Positions 46,706 to 56,450 are shown, numbered from the stretch's first letter. The stretch is 64,000 nt of DNA from Rhizobium indicum (GCF_005862305.2 NZ_CP054021.1:1674001-1738000), one strand, 5' to 3'. Translations and numbers: made by a program. Notes: a model not told the origin generated them from the sequence alone.

Positions 46706-48508
46706 ATGGCCATCAGACAGCTTTCCGAAACGCTCATCAACCAGATCGCCGCCGGCGAAGTCATCGAACGGCCGGCGAGCGCTGCCAAGGAACTGATCGA
46801 AAACGCGCTCGACGCGGGCGCGACGCGCATCGAAATCGCCACGTCAGGCGGCGGCAAGGCGCTGCTGCGCGTCAGCGACAACGGCTCGGGCATGGACGCG
46901 GTCGATCTGGAACTGGCGGTCAGGCGCCACTGCACCTCGAAGATCTCGGAGACGCTCGAGGATATCCGCACGCTCGGCTTCCGCGGCGAGGCTCTGCCCT
47001 CGATCGGCTCGGTCGCGAGGCTCAGCATCGCAAGCCGCAGGCGCGACAGCGCAGGCGGCCACGAGATCGCCGTTGCCGGCGGCAAGATCGCGCATCTGCG
47101 CCCGGCCGCCGCCAATCCCGGGACGATCGTCGAAGTGCGCGACCTGTTCTTCGCCACACCCGCCCGGCTCAAATTCCTGAAGACGGAAAAGGCCGAGGCC
47201 GGCGCCATCACCGAGATCGTCAAGCGCATGGCGATCGCCTTTCCGGCGGTGCGCTTCGTGCTGTCGGGCTCGGACCGCGCGACACTGGAATTCCCGGCGA
47301 CCGGCGACGACCATCTGGCCCGTATGGCGCAGGTGCTCGGCAAGGAATTCCGCGACAACGCCATTGCGCTTGACGCCATGCGCGAAGAGATCGCACTTAC
47401 CGGCTTTGCCGGCGTGCCGACCTTCAATCGCGGCAACTCCGCCCATCAATACGCCTTCGTCAATGGCCGGCCGGTGCAGGACAAGCTGATCCTCTCGGCG
47501 ATCCGCGGCGCCTATGCCGAGACGATCCCATCCGGACGCTATCCGGTGGCGGTGCTATCGATCACGCTCGATCCCGCTCTCGTCGACGTCAACGTGCATC
47601 CGGCAAAATCCGACGTGCGATTCCGCGACCCCGGCCTGGTGCGCGGCTTGATCGTCGGCGCCATCCGCGAGGCCTTGGCGCGCGACGGCAGCCGAGCGGC
47701 AACGACGGGTGCCAGCGACATGCTGCGCTCCTTCCGCCCCGGCTTCCAGCCGTACGCTCAGCGGCCGCAAACGGCATGGTCGGCCGAGACCTCGCCCTCC
47801 CGGCCCTATCAGCCGGCAGCGAGTTTCGGCGAACGGCCACAGGCGTCCTTTGACGGACTTTCGATGCCGACGGCGCGGGCCGAGCCGCAGTTTTCGCCGC
47901 AGCCGGCAGCCCCCGAACCAACCGCGAGGTATCCGCTCGGCGCGGCGCGGGCGCAGATCCACGCAAACTACATCGTCGCCCAGACCGAGGACGGGCTCGT
48001 CATCGTCGACCAGCATGCAGCACACGAGCGGCTGGTCTTCGAGGCGATGCGCAAGGCGCTGCATTCAAAGCGGCTGGCCTCGCAGGTGCTGCTCATCCCC
48101 GAGATCATCGATATTCCGGAAGAGGACTGCGATCGGCTGATGCAGCACGCAGCCGAGCTTTCCGAACTCGGCCTTTCGATCGAGCGTTTTGGCCCAGGCG
48201 CAATCGCCGTGCGCGAGACGCCGGCGATGCTCGGCGAGGTCGATGCGCATGGGCTGATCCGCCAGCTGGCCGACGAGATCGCCGAATGGGACACGGCATC
48301 GGGCCTGTCGGCCAAGCTCGAATATGTGGCGGCGACCATGGCCTGCCACGGGTCGGTGCGCTCCGGACGGCGGCTGCGGCCGGAGGAAATGAACGCGCTG
48401 CTGAGAGAAATGGAAGTGACGCCCGGCTCCGGCCAGTGCAATCACGGCCGGCCGACCTATATCGAATTGAAGCTCAGCGATATCGAACGGCTTTTCGGCA
48501 GAAGCTAA
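46706..48508 (+). CDS. mutL: DNA mismatch repair protein MutL
   Basis: A 600-residue GHKL ATPase. N-terminal motifs are [20 protein letters not shown] (residues 10-29), [21 protein letters not shown] and [26 protein letters not shown] is near 292-304. The C-terminal dimerisation domain follows a Pro/Ala-rich linker (about 335-410). It contains [12 protein letters not shown] and [14 protein letters not shown], but no DQHA(x)2E(x)4E endonuclease core is complete ([12 protein letters not shown] is present, so an endonuclease-type motif is retained). It couples MutS recognition to strand incision. Confidence 0.97.
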   Translation: MAIRQLSETLINQIAAGEVIERPASAAKELIENALDAGATRIEIATSGGGKALLRVSDNGSGMDAVDLELAVRRHCTSKISETLEDIRTLGFRGEALPSIGSVARLSIASRRRDSAGGHEIAVAGGKIAHLRPAAANPGTIVEVRDLFFATPARLKFLKTEKAEAGAITEIVKRMAIAFPAVRFVLSGSDRATLEFPATGDDHLARMAQVLGKEFRDNAIALDAMREEIALTGFAGVPTFNRGNSAHQYAFVNGRPVQDKLILSAIRGAYAETIPSGRYPVAVLSITLDPALVDVNVHPAKSDVRFRDPGLVRGLIVGAIREALARDGSRAATTGASDMLRSFRPGFQPYAQRPQTAWSAETSPSRPYQPAASFGERPQASFDGLSMPTARAEPQFSPQPAAPEPTARYPLGAARAQIHANYIVAQTEDGLVIVDQHAAHERLVFEAMRKALHSKRLASQVLLIPEIIDIPEEDCDRLMQHAAELSELGLSIERFGPGAIAVRETPAMLGEVDAHGLIRQLADEIAEWDTASGLSAKLEYVAATMACHGSVRSGRRLRPEEMNALLREMEVTPGSGQCNHGRPTYIELKLSDIERLFGRS

Positions 48509-48547
48509 AAAAGCTGGAAAAGCAAGCCTTGCGGGAGTATGGCAGAC

Positions 48548-48646
48548 TAAAGCGTGTCGCGATCTTTCAGATCCGCTTACCACGCTTTAGGTGTTTGGTG
48601 TCCGCATGTCGTGATCGCAAAACCGCGGCACACTTTTGCGCGACAT
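48548..48646. repeat. Composite two-hairpin repeat (GCATGTCG class)
   Basis: The first hairpin has arms TAAAGCGTG (48548-48556) and CACGCTTTA (48581-48589). The second, 48604-48646, is GCATGTCG / CGACAT, bulge TGATC against G, GCAAAA / TTTTGC, loop CCGCGGCACAC. Same composite element as at 52972-53077, with compensating changes in the first stem. Confidence 0.88.
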
Positions 48647-48667
48647 AGACTGCAGGGAACGGAGCGC

Positions 48668-48898
48668 ATGAATTTGTTCGAAGGGCACGGAAACCGCGAG
48701 GCGAAGATCCGGTATCTCGATGGCGATTTCCAGATTCTCTCGCCCGGCTCCTATGTCGTTTGTGCGATGACGGGCAAACAGATCCCGCTCGACGAATTGC
48801 GCTACTGGAGCGTCGCCCGGCAGGAGCCCTATGCCGACGTGATCTCGGCCATCGATGCCGACAAACGCGCCGGCGTGCTGCCGAACCAGCGGCGCTAG
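48668..48898 (+). CDS. DUF2093 domain protein
   Basis: A 76-residue protein: MNLFEGHGNREAKIRYLDGD, then FQILSPGSYVVCAMTGKQIP and LDELRYWSVARQEPYADV. This is the DUF2093 pattern, a small conserved alphaproteobacterial family of unknown function. It starts at ATG 48668; the open frame before it runs through the repeat and is not genuine. Repeat hairpin ends 22 bp upstream. Confidence 0.9.
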   Translation: MNLFEGHGNREAKIRYLDGDFQILSPGSYVVCAMTGKQIPLDELRYWSVARQEPYADVISAIDADKRAGVLPNQRR

Positions 48899-49081
48899 AT
48901 ATTGCGATCCGCGTCGGAGGTTCTGGCTGTGGTCTGCAGCCCGGAGCTGCTGCACGGAAAATATCCATTCGGTCACCCGACGACTTGAAATACCATAGGC
49001 TCGTCCAGGACAACCTCGCATCGACTGGCCGGCGTGGCTCCGGGCCACAGGGCTCGACGATACCCGACAGCCGGGTGAGGT

Positions 49082-49116
49082 TTGCCTCCGCCGCCTATGC
49101 GGTCGGCGGAGGGCAA
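49082..49116 (-). terminator. GC-rich hairpin after the sugar-binding protein gene
   Basis: TTGCCTCCGCCG / CGGCGGAGGGCAA forms an 11-12 bp stem with one bulge, 5 bp after the stop of the minus-strand gene. No T tract follows, so it may instead protect the 3' end of the transcript. Confidence 0.5.
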
Positions 49117-49120
49117 CCGT

Positions 49121-50038
49121 TCACTTGAATTTCGCCATATTCTCAGGCGTCACGAGCGCAGCGCCTGAGTCAATCAAAGACTCAACCTTCTCTCCGCGAA
49201 TCGATTTTACCAACGCATCCACACCGAGTTCAGCCATCTTGGTGGGGAACTGTGCCACCGACGCATCCTCGACCCCACTCTTCAGCGCTTCCTCTTCGCC
49301 GCAGCAGAAGTCGAAACCGACCAGCACAATCTTGTCATTGGCAGTGCCGGCATTCTTGATGGCGCGCGCCGCGCCAGCAGCGGGCGGGCCGCAAGCGGCA
49401 TAAATGGCCTTGAGGTCCGGGTTCTTCGTCAGTAAATCCTCGGCGACACTGATCCCGAGTTCCTCGGTGCAGTTTGTTGCGCCTTTCCCGACGATCTCGA
49501 CATCAAGTCCCTTCAGCCCTTCAAGCATGCCCGTCACACGGTCATCAAGCGCCGGCACACCGGGCACACCCTCAAGAATTCCGAGCGTGTCGCCGGCTTT
49601 AAGAACAGTTTTGAGATATTCGCCGGCGATTTTGCCGGCGGCGAAGTTGTTGGTCGTGGCAAGCGCCGTCCTGCCGTTCCAATCCGGAATATTGTTATCC
49701 ATCAGCACGACCTTGATGCCGGCCGCCACCGCCTTGTCCAGGGCAGTGGACACGGTGGGATCGACGGGCGTCAGGGCAATGCCCTGCACGCCTCGTGTCA
49801 CCATCGACTCGATCTGTGCAATCTGGCCCTCGATGTCGGTTGCCGACGTACCCTGCCCGTAGATGATCTCGACGCCGGGATTTCTCTTTGCATAGTCTTT
49901 GGCGGCGTTCTCCATTGTAGCGAAGAACGGCACCGGGAATTTGGTTATAAAGCCGAGCTTCACCGGCTCCTGCGCCAAGGACGGGACTACAGCGACGGCC
50001 AGGAGCGCAAGAGCTCCCAGCAGGGATTGCGGTTTCAT
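49121..50038 (-). CDS. Sugar ABC transporter periplasmic binding protein (CUT2 type)
   Basis: A 305-residue PBP1-fold protein with a signal peptide (MKPQSLLGALALLAVAVVPS, cleaved at LAQ-EP). Typical segments are KLGFITKFPVPFFATMENAA, QIESMVTRGVQGIALTPVDP and KVVLMDNNIPDWNG. It resembles ribose/fructose-type binding proteins of the CUT2 class. A cysteine pair in FDFCCGEEEALKSG is unusual. It is the third gene of the permease-ATPase-binding protein operon; a GGGAGGT Shine-Dalgarno precedes the ATG. The substrate cannot be told. Confidence 0.92.
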   Translation of the reverse strand: MKPQSLLGALALLAVAVVPSLAQEPVKLGFITKFPVPFFATMENAAKDYAKRNPGVEIIYGQGTSATDIEGQIAQIESMVTRGVQGIALTPVDPTVSTALDKAVAAGIKVVLMDNNIPDWNGRTALATTNNFAAGKIAGEYLKTVLKAGDTLGILEGVPGVPALDDRVTGMLEGLKGLDVEIVGKGATNCTEELGISVAEDLLTKNPDLKAIYAACGPPAAGAARAIKNAGTANDKIVLVGFDFCCGEEEALKSGVEDASVAQFPTKMAELGVDALVKSIRGEKVESLIDSGAALVTPENMAKFK

Positions 50039-50115
50039 GTTTACCTCCCATGTTTCGACCGCCCTCCTCTAGAGCGATCTCGTTGTCCGCTGCCCCAACG
50101 AAGCAGCGATCTCCC

Positions 50116-50880
50116 TTAAGCCTCGGCGCCGACAATCATCGCGACAAGGTCCGGCTTGTTGGCTTGCGTCGGCTTCAGTTCACCCACCTTGCGACCCTGC
50201 CGCAGCACAACCGCCCGATCGGCGATTTCGACGACATGTTCCATATTGTGCGTGATGATGATCACGGCATTGCCGTCGGCTTTGAGCTGATTGATAAGGT
50301 CAAGAACCTGGCGAGACTCGCGAAGGCCGAGGGCGGCCGTTGGTTCGTCAAGGATCACCAGCTTGCGCGCAAAAACAATGGCGCGCGCGACCGCGATCGC
50401 CTGTCGCTGTCCCCCAGACATCAGCGCGACCGGCGCGTCGAATCTCGGCAGCTTAACCTTCAGGCGATCGATGACACTCGCCGCCTCACGTTTCATCAAG
50501 CCCGTGTTGAGGAAGCGGAGCGGAAGCGGCAGCCAGGAGGGGAAAGAGATTTCTCGTCCGCAATAGAAATTCTGGACGGGGGTCAGGTTGTCGAAAAGCG
50601 CCAGATCCTGATAGACGGTTTCAATACCGGCGCGGCGGGCGGCGGCCGTTGAATGGAGCGATACGGGCGCACCATCCACGAGGATCTCTCCTTCGTCGAG
50701 ACGATGAAGCCCGCTGATGCATTTGACAAGCGTCGACTTGCCGGCGCCGTTGTCACCCAAGAGAGCGGTTACCTCACCGGAGTAGGCATCGAAGCTTACA
50801 TTTTTCAGGGCATGGATGGCGCCAAAGCGCTTCTGCGCGTTTCGAACCGAAAGTGCCGGTGTGGTGGATGCCTGGTTCAT
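50116..50880 (-). CDS. Sugar ABC transporter ATP-binding protein, single nucleotide-binding domain
   Basis: A 254-residue ATPase with Walker A GDNGAGKSTLVKCISG (about residue 41-56), signature ALMSGGQRQAIAVARAI (about residue 152-168) and Walker B LVILDEPTAALG. Most CUT2 systems (RbsA, XylG) use a fused double ATPase of about 500 residues; this one is a single domain as in FrcA-type fructose importers. It overlaps the permease gene by 4 bp (ATGA). Confidence 0.94.
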   Translation of the reverse strand: MNQASTTPALSVRNAQKRFGAIHALKNVSFDAYSGEVTALLGDNGAGKSTLVKCISGLHRLDEGEILVDGAPVSLHSTAAARRAGIETVYQDLALFDNLTPVQNFYCGREISFPSWLPLPLRFLNTGLMKREAASVIDRLKVKLPRFDAPVALMSGGQRQAIAVARAIVFARKLVILDEPTAALGLRESRQVLDLINQLKADGNAVIIITHNMEHVVEIADRAVVLRQGRKVGELKPTQANKPDLVAMIVGAEA

Positions 50881-51935
50881 TGTACGCTCGCCGATTGAAG
50901 CACGCGTGCGCGCGCCTCGAGATGATTGCGAAGCACATCAGCCTCTACGGCGATGACGATGACGAGCCCAATCGCGATCATTTGAAAGAACACGTCGACG
51001 CCGAGAAGGTTAAGGGCGTTGCGGATGACGCCGATCAGCACGGCGCCGATCAGGGCGTGGCCGAGGTGGCCTCGTCCGCCAAGGAAGCTGGCGCCACCGA
51101 TAATCACCGCAGCAATCGTGTCGAGTTCCAAAAGATTGCCGTAGATTGGCGAGGCGGCGGCGGTCCGTCCCGCGAGCAGCACCGCGCCGACACCTGCACA
51201 AAAGCCGCAAATAATGTAGGTTGCGAGCAGAACACCCTTTACCGGTATACCCATGCTTCTGGCGGCATTCGGCGCGCCGCCGACCGCATAGATCCATCGG
51301 CCACAGACCATCGACTTCGTCAGGATCAGAAAAAGAAACCCGAACATCGCAACGACAAAGAAGGAATTGGGCACACCAAGCGTCGTACCGCCACCGATCG
51401 CAGTCACTGCATCGGGCATCCCGCGCATGGTTGTGTGGCCGGGCGCCAATGCAAGTGCCAGGCCGCGGCAGATACTCAAGCTAGCGAGTGTAATAATGAA
51501 AGGGTGCGGCAGCCGACCATAGACAAAGACCACACCGTTGACCGCACCGACAGCCGCACCTGCAAGCAGCATGGCCACAATGACGACGATCGAGGAATCA
51601 ACCTGCTGGTAGACGAGCCCGCCAATGACTGTCGCGAGCGCAAGATTCGAGCCGACAGACAAATCAATCCCGCGCGTCAGGATAACGAGCTGCTGCCCCA
51701 TTGCGACAACGGCAATCACTGCCGTCTGCGCAAGGATGTTCCCGAGGTTCATGGGCTTTAGGAAAGCCGGCGTGATCAAACTGACGACGGCGATGAGCAT
51801 AATGAGGATCAATAGTGGGCCCAGGCTCAATAGCCTCAGCCCCAATGTGATGCCAGATTGTCTCGGATGGAAGGTTGCATCCTGCGAACCGCCAGGCCGC
51901 GACGAATTCTGAGGCAGAATCCCGGAGTCTTCCAA
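50877..51935 (-). CDS. Sugar ABC transporter permease (CUT2 type)
   Basis: A 352-residue membrane protein with about 8-10 helices of the BPD_transp_2 family. Landmarks are NLGNILAQTAVIAVVAMGQQ near residue 75, LVILTRGIDLSVGSNLALAT, VNGVVFVYGRLPHPFIITLA and the C-terminal IGGASFLGGRGHLGHALIGA. It is first in the minus-strand operon and divergent from the GntR regulator. Confidence 0.94.
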   Translation of the reverse strand: MEDSGILPQNSSRPGGSQDATFHPRQSGITLGLRLLSLGPLLILIMLIAVVSLITPAFLKPMNLGNILAQTAVIAVVAMGQQLVILTRGIDLSVGSNLALATVIGGLVYQQVDSSIVVIVAMLLAGAAVGAVNGVVFVYGRLPHPFIITLASLSICRGLALALAPGHTTMRGMPDAVTAIGGGTTLGVPNSFFVVAMFGFLFLILTKSMVCGRWIYAVGGAPNAARSMGIPVKGVLLATYIICGFCAGVGAVLLAGRTAAASPIYGNLLELDTIAAVIIGGASFLGGRGHLGHALIGAVLIGVIRNALNLLGVDVFFQMIAIGLVIVIAVEADVLRNHLEARARVLQSASVQ

Positions 51936-52034
51936 ATTCCCCTAGCCTCCCCCGTTTTTTATACATAAGAAACATATGATACACGTACGTCAACTTGTTT
52001 TTTATGGATAGTTAATTATACCGGGAGTTGAATC
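51936..52034. promoter_or_regulatory. Divergent promoter region of the ABC operon and its GntR regulator
   Basis: About 100 bp, AT-rich unlike its surroundings. It contains AACATATGAT, the 8-bp palindrome ACGTACGT (51983-51990) and TTGTTTTTTATGG, which could be operator or -35/-10 parts. A GntR-family site is expected here, but I cannot define it with confidence. Confidence 0.45.
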
Positions 52035-52919
52035 ATGAGAACTGATACGACCTTCAAACGGGCATTCAACGATATGATCGATATCATTCGGACGCTCGAT
52101 CTCGGGGAGGAATTGCCGTCCGAAAACGTCCTGCGCGCCCAGCTCGGCGTGAGCAGAACGACGGTGCGGAAGGTGCTGGCGGGGATGTCCGCCCGTGGGA
52201 TCATCATATCTGAAGCGCACAGGCGGATCATAGGTGAGCAGCCGCGGCAGATAGAGCGCTATCCGAAGGAAGAGACCTTGGCAATTTCGGAACAGGTCGA
52301 GACGAGCTTCATGGAATGGATGCTGCGCGGCGATGCCTGTCCGGGCACAGAAATCAATGAGGCGGAATTAGCCCGGAAATTCGGCGTCGCGACAACGATC
52401 GTCCGGGAGTTTCTCAATCGATTTCAGAAATATGGGCTGATCGAGAAGCGTCAGAATGCCGGCTGGGTTTTTAAGGGGTTCACAGCCAGTTTCGCGCTCG
52501 AACTGTTCGAGATCAGAGAGATGTTCGAAATGCGCTCCGCACGGCTGTTCGCTGCCCTGCCCGACGGCTCGCCCGTCTGGAAGCAGATCCAAGCTATGCG
52601 GGCGGCACATTTGGAACTGCTCGCGGATATCGACGCCCGGTTTCAGGATTTCTCGGAGCTGGACAGCCGGTTCCACCGGCTGATTACGGCAGTCGCGCCA
52701 AACCGCTTTATCGAAAGCTTCCAAGACGTGATAACCATGGTCTTCCACTATCACTATCAATGGAACAAGCGTGATGAACGCGCGCGGAACGAGGTCGCCA
52801 TCAGAGAGCATCTCGCGCTGATCGAAGCCCTGGAAAGCCGTAATATCGCTTCGATCGATCGCGCATGTCGGTTGCATCTGACTTCCGCCCGCGAGACTTT
52901 GCTTCGCTCGATCGCGTGA
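52035..52919 (+). CDS. GntR-FCD family regulator with two tandem winged helices
   Basis: A 294-residue regulator. The first GntR-type winged helix is at about 10-70 (GEELPSENVLRAQLGVSRTT), a second at about 85-150 (GTEINEAELARKFGVATTIV, then NAGWVFKGF), and an all-helical FCD effector domain at about 155-290 (FEIREMFEMRSARLFAALP, ELDSRFHRLI, REHLALIEAL). Ordinary FadR/GntR proteins have one DNA-binding domain, so this architecture is unusual. It is divergent from the sugar importer and probably represses it. The start follows CGGGAG. Confidence 0.9.
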   Translation: MRTDTTFKRAFNDMIDIIRTLDLGEELPSENVLRAQLGVSRTTVRKVLAGMSARGIIISEAHRRIIGEQPRQIERYPKEETLAISEQVETSFMEWMLRGDACPGTEINEAELARKFGVATTIVREFLNRFQKYGLIEKRQNAGWVFKGFTASFALELFEIREMFEMRSARLFAALPDGSPVWKQIQAMRAAHLELLADIDARFQDFSELDSRFHRLITAVAPNRFIESFQDVITMVFHYHYQWNKRDERARNEVAIREHLALIEALESRNIASIDRACRLHLTSARETLLRSIA

Positions 52920-52971
52920 TCGCGTTGCCTGTACAGATGTGCGCAGGACGAGACGTTTTGCAGCAGCCCGC

Positions 52972-53077
52972 TAAAGCGCGTCGCGATCTTTCAGATTCGC
53001 TTGTCGCGCTTTAGGTCTTTGTTTTTACGCATGTCGTTGTCGCAAAACCGCTGCACACTTTTGCGCGACATGCTTTA
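52972..53077. repeat. Composite two-hairpin repeat abutting lpxK
   Basis: The first hairpin has arms TAAAGCGCG (52972-52980) and CGCGCTTTA (53005-53013). The second, 53029-53073, is GCATGTCG / CGACATGC, bulge TTGTC against G, GCAAAA / TTTTGC, loop CCGCTGCACAC. The following TTTA holds the TAA stop of lpxK. Just inside lpxK, 53079-53107 resembles a half-copy of the GCAATTCC class. Confidence 0.9.
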
Positions 53078-54148
53078 GAGCGGTTCAGCCTTTCCCGGAA
53101 TTGCTTTACCCCCGGCCTTCATCTCCCGCAGGCGCCGCTCGCGGCAGGCGGCGATCGCCCGGTCGATGATGAGGCTGGGGGCGAGGTGATCCTCAAAGAC
53201 CATGTCGACCTCGATCACCCGGCTCTTTTCGACGAGCCGCGCCGCCTTGCCGTGATGGCCGGAAAGGCGGACGAAATCCTTGGAGGTGGTGACGATCAGG
53301 AGACCTTGACGTTCAGCGGTCGTCAGGATGTCGTCGATCTCCTCCTCGGTCAGGTGCTCGTGATCACCGAAGCTCTTGGCGACCACGATCTCGGCGCCGC
53401 GCGATTCAACCGTGCGGAAGAATTTGGCGGGATCGGCAATGCCGGCAAAGGCGAGCACCTTCGTGCCGGCCAGCGTATTGTCGCCGCGAACTTTCAGCGA
53501 TGCGGTGAAATAGGGCTTTGCCGCGCGCGCCGCCATGCGAACGATCCTGTCGGCGGCGTTGCCGCCACCGACCTTCAGCAAAGCGGTCGCAGAACGCAGC
53601 TGCTGGCGGATCGGCGCGCGGACCGGGCCACCCGGAACGATATGGCCGTTGCCGAGGCCGCGCGTCGCGTCGATGACGAGCAGGGCATAGTCGATCGCCA
53701 GCCGGGCACTCTGGAAACCGTCATCCATGATGATGAGATCGGCGCCCTCCGCCACCAGGCGCTGAGCCCCTTCGACGCGCCGGCGGGAAATCACCGTCAG
53801 CGCTTCCCGGGCAAGCAGCAAGGGCTCGTCGCCGACGGCAATCGCGCGGTGATGATCGGGTTCGACGACGGTGGTCACATCGAGCGAGCCGCCGTAACCC
53901 CTGCTGAGAAAGCCGGGCTTCAGCCCCTTCGCCTTGGCGGCGCGGGCAATCGTCAGCGCCGTCGGCGTCTTGCCGGCGCCGCCGACGGTGAAATTGCCGA
54001 CGCAGATAACCGGGATGGGAACGGAAGCGCGGCGTGCATGGGCCATGCGGTGGCCGGCGATACGGCCATAGAGAAAAGAAAGCGGCAGCAGCAGCCAGGC
54101 CCGCCAATCGGCTTTCCTCCACCAGAACGGTGGCGCTTCAGATATCAT
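53075..54148 (-). CDS. lpxK: Tetraacyldisaccharide 4'-kinase
   Basis: A 357-residue membrane-associated kinase that phosphorylates the lipid A precursor at the 4' position. The Walker [21 protein letters not shown] (about residue 48-67), GFLSRGYGG and [20 protein letters not shown] are diagnostic. I start at ATG 54148 ([15 protein letters not shown]); the frame reaches 54214. The last residues [11 protein letters not shown] and the stop are encoded by repeat-derived sequence. It is the last gene of the Kdo/lipid A cluster. Confidence 0.95.
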   Translation of the reverse strand: MISEAPPFWWRKADWRAWLLLPLSFLYGRIAGHRMAHARRASVPIPVICVGNFTVGGAGKTPTALTIARAAKAKGLKPGFLSRGYGGSLDVTTVVEPDHHRAIAVGDEPLLLAREALTVISRRRVEGAQRLVAEGADLIIMDDGFQSARLAIDYALLVIDATRGLGNGHIVPGGPVRAPIRQQLRSATALLKVGGGNAADRIVRMAARAAKPYFTASLKVRGDNTLAGTKVLAFAGIADPAKFFRTVESRGAEIVVAKSFGDHEHLTEEEIDDILTTAERQGLLIVTTSKDFVRLSGHHGKAARLVEKSRVIEVDMVFEDHLAPSLIIDRAIAACRERRLREMKAGGKAIPGKAEPL

Positions 54149-54225
54149 CTTGCCGTCCCGCTCCCCTGCCCCTCGACTGGCCGGATTGAGAAGCCAAAAT
54201 CGATGAAAATGCAAGCCCTTACGGA

Positions 54226-54948
54226 TTAGGCGGGCTGCAGGTCCGGCAGCAGCGTCTCGATGGCAGTGATATCGTCGAGCACGTGGTCGGCCGCGGCGGC
54301 AAGCGTCTCCCGCGAACCGGTGCCGGTCAGCACCGCGATCCTCAGGCCGGTGCCGGCATTCAGACCCATGTGCAGATCGTGGTTGTTGTCGCCGACCATG
54401 GCTACCTCTTCAGGCGAAAGACCGGTCGCAGCGCAGAAGCCGAGCACCATGCCCGGCTCCGGCTTGACGCCGAAACCGCTGTCATAGCCGGCGATGTAAT
54501 CGATATAGCGGGCAAAACCGAAGCGTTCCGCCGTCTGGCGGATCGACCGCTCATTGTCGCTGGAGGCGACGCCGAGCTTGAAGCCGCGCCGATGCAGCCG
54601 CTCGAAGAAGCCGGCGAGGTCGGTCACCGGCACGGAAAATTCGGCGGCGCTGGAAAAGAGTTCGTCGAGGCGGACCGTCAGCTCGCCGACATCGACCATC
54701 GAACCCGCGGCAACCAGACCCTCAGCGATCTGGCGGGTATTGCCGGCGGCAAGCAGGCTGTCGGGAACGATATGGCCGGTCACCGGATCCATGCCGCAGG
54801 CCGAAAGCAGCCGGTTGGCGAGAAGCTGATCCCCCTGGGCTGCGATGCGGGCAAGCTCGCGATTGACCGGCAGCCAGCTCTCGTCATAGTCGAGCAGCGT
54901 GCCGTCCTTGTCGAAGAGGATGCCTTTGATAGGGGACGCTACCGACAT
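54226..54948 (-). CDS. HAD-superfamily hydrolase, phosphoglycolate phosphatase-like
   Basis: A 240-residue HAD phosphatase. Motif I is [16 protein letters not shown] (nucleophile and acid/base Asp, about residue 10-25), motif [13 protein letters not shown], and motif [14 protein letters not shown]. The substrate is not clear. It lies between waaA and lpxK (9 bp after waaA), a conserved position in rhizobia, so a role in LPS precursor or Kdo metabolism is possible. Confidence 0.88.
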   Translation of the reverse strand: MSVASPIKGILFDKDGTLLDYDESWLPVNRELARIAAQGDQLLANRLLSACGMDPVTGHIVPDSLLAAGNTRQIAEGLVAAGSMVDVGELTVRLDELFSSAAEFSVPVTDLAGFFERLHRRGFKLGVASSDNERSIRQTAERFGFARYIDYIAGYDSGFGVKPEPGMVLGFCAATGLSPEEVAMVGDNNHDLHMGLNAGTGLRIAVLTGTGSRETLAAAADHVLDDITAIETLLPDLQPA

Positions 54949-54957
54949 CTTCGCTCC

Positions 54958-56277
54958 TCAGACCTGGGCCACGGCCTTGGGCAGCAGCCGCGCCTTCACC
55001 GTCAGCGGATTGATATAGGGTTCCAGGCCCTTCACTGTCGCTGTCAGCGCGCCGCGCATTTCGTGCACGGCGGTGATGCCGGCCTCGATCATATTGCGGC
55101 GGGCGTCGTCGTTGATCAGCAGATAATGCACGCCCTTGGCCAGCATTTCGGTATCGCGCACCATGCGGGCGCTGCCGCTGCGGGCAAGCTTCTGATAGGC
55201 ATCGCGGAAATTCTGCACATGGCCGCCGGAGAGAATGGCGCAGCCAAGCATGGCGGGCTCCAGCGGGTTCTGGCCGCCTTCGGCAAAGAGCGAGCGGCCG
55301 ACGAAGGCGATTTCCGTCAGTCTCAAATAGAGACCCATTTCGCCGATCGTGTCGCCAAGGAAGATATCGACATCGGCGGACAAGACATCGTCGCGGGTGC
55401 GGCGGGCGACCTTCAGCCCCTGCTTGACCAGGGCCGCCTCGATCTCGTCGCTGCGCTCGGGATGGCGCGGCACGATGATCGTCAACTGGCGGTCGCGCTC
55501 CCTGAGCGCCCGGTGAACGATGGCGGCGGCGTTCTCCTCGCCGTCGAAGGTCGAGATTGCCGCCCAGGTCTTGCGCTCGCCGATCTGCTTCTTGTAGCGG
55601 GCGAAGACAGCGCTGTCATAGGGCGGTGCGTCGGTATCGACCTTCAGATTGCCCGAGGTGATGACGGGGACGGCGCCGAGATCGCGGAAGCGTTCGGCAT
55701 CGACATCCGACTGGGCGATGACGAGGGCGAGATTCTCGAACAAGGCTTCGGCGATCGCCGGGCGGCGACGCCAGCGGGCAAAGGAGCGGTCCGACATGCG
55801 GGCATTGATCAGGATCTGCGGAATGCGGCGGCGGCCGAGCTCCAGCACCGTTGCCGGCCAGATCTCGGATTCGGCGATGATGGCGCAATCGGGCTGCCAA
55901 TAATCGAGGAAGCGGCTGACGGAGGGCTTCAGGTCGAGCGGCACATATTGATGGATCGCTTCCTGGCCGAGGCGCTCGGCGGCGAGCTTGGCCGACGTGA
56001 TGGTGCCGGTCGTCAGGATGACATGGATGTCGCGGCGGCGGATTTCGCGGATCAGCGGGATGACGGCGTTGGTTTCACCGACGCTTGCGGCATGGAACCA
56101 GATGAGCGGGCCCTGCGGCCGGTTGGCGCTCGGATAGCCGAAGCGCTCCAGGCGGCGGGCCCTATCTTCCTTGCCCTTGGCCGTGCGGTAGGTGATATAG
56201 AGGCCGACGACAGGAGAGGCCACGGTTCCCGCCAGACGGTATGCGTTCAGACCGAACCGCGCCATCCGGGAACTCAT
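54958..56277 (-). CDS. waaA: 3-deoxy-D-manno-octulosonic acid transferase
   Basis: A 439-residue GT30 enzyme (KdtA) that adds Kdo to lipid A at the inner membrane. It has an N-terminal membrane helix, RLERFGYPSANRPQGPLIWF, HAASVGETNAVIPLIREIRR with the catalytic Glu (about residue 65-84), AESEIWPATVLELGRRR near 135, and the C-terminal GGQNPLEPAMLGC donor-binding segment. Start at ATG 56277. Confidence 0.96.
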   Translation of the reverse strand: MSSRMARFGLNAYRLAGTVASPVVGLYITYRTAKGKEDRARRLERFGYPSANRPQGPLIWFHAASVGETNAVIPLIREIRRRDIHVILTTGTITSAKLAAERLGQEAIHQYVPLDLKPSVSRFLDYWQPDCAIIAESEIWPATVLELGRRRIPQILINARMSDRSFARWRRRPAIAEALFENLALVIAQSDVDAERFRDLGAVPVITSGNLKVDTDAPPYDSAVFARYKKQIGERKTWAAISTFDGEENAAAIVHRALRERDRQLTIIVPRHPERSDEIEAALVKQGLKVARRTRDDVLSADVDIFLGDTIGEMGLYLRLTEIAFVGRSLFAEGGQNPLEPAMLGCAILSGGHVQNFRDAYQKLARSGSARMVRDTEMLAKGVHYLLINDDARRNMIEAGITAVHEMRGALTATVKGLEPYINPLTVKARLLPKAVAQV

Positions 56278-56450
56278 CGCGCCAGCCTCCGATCAAAACC
56301 GATCGACATCAAACCCATTCCCTAATTATCGTTGCGGCCGCAATGGCCGATTAATTTGTTCAGAATGCGTCCAACAATCCGGATCGACGGGCGCGCCCGA
56401 TGCACCAACGCCCCGCTCGAGGAGGGGCCGGCCGGCGGCACTTGCTAAGC

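Noticed and set aside
48554..48667. N-terminal extension of the DUF2093 gene
   Set aside because: The extra codons come from the repeat element; family similarity starts at ATG 48668.
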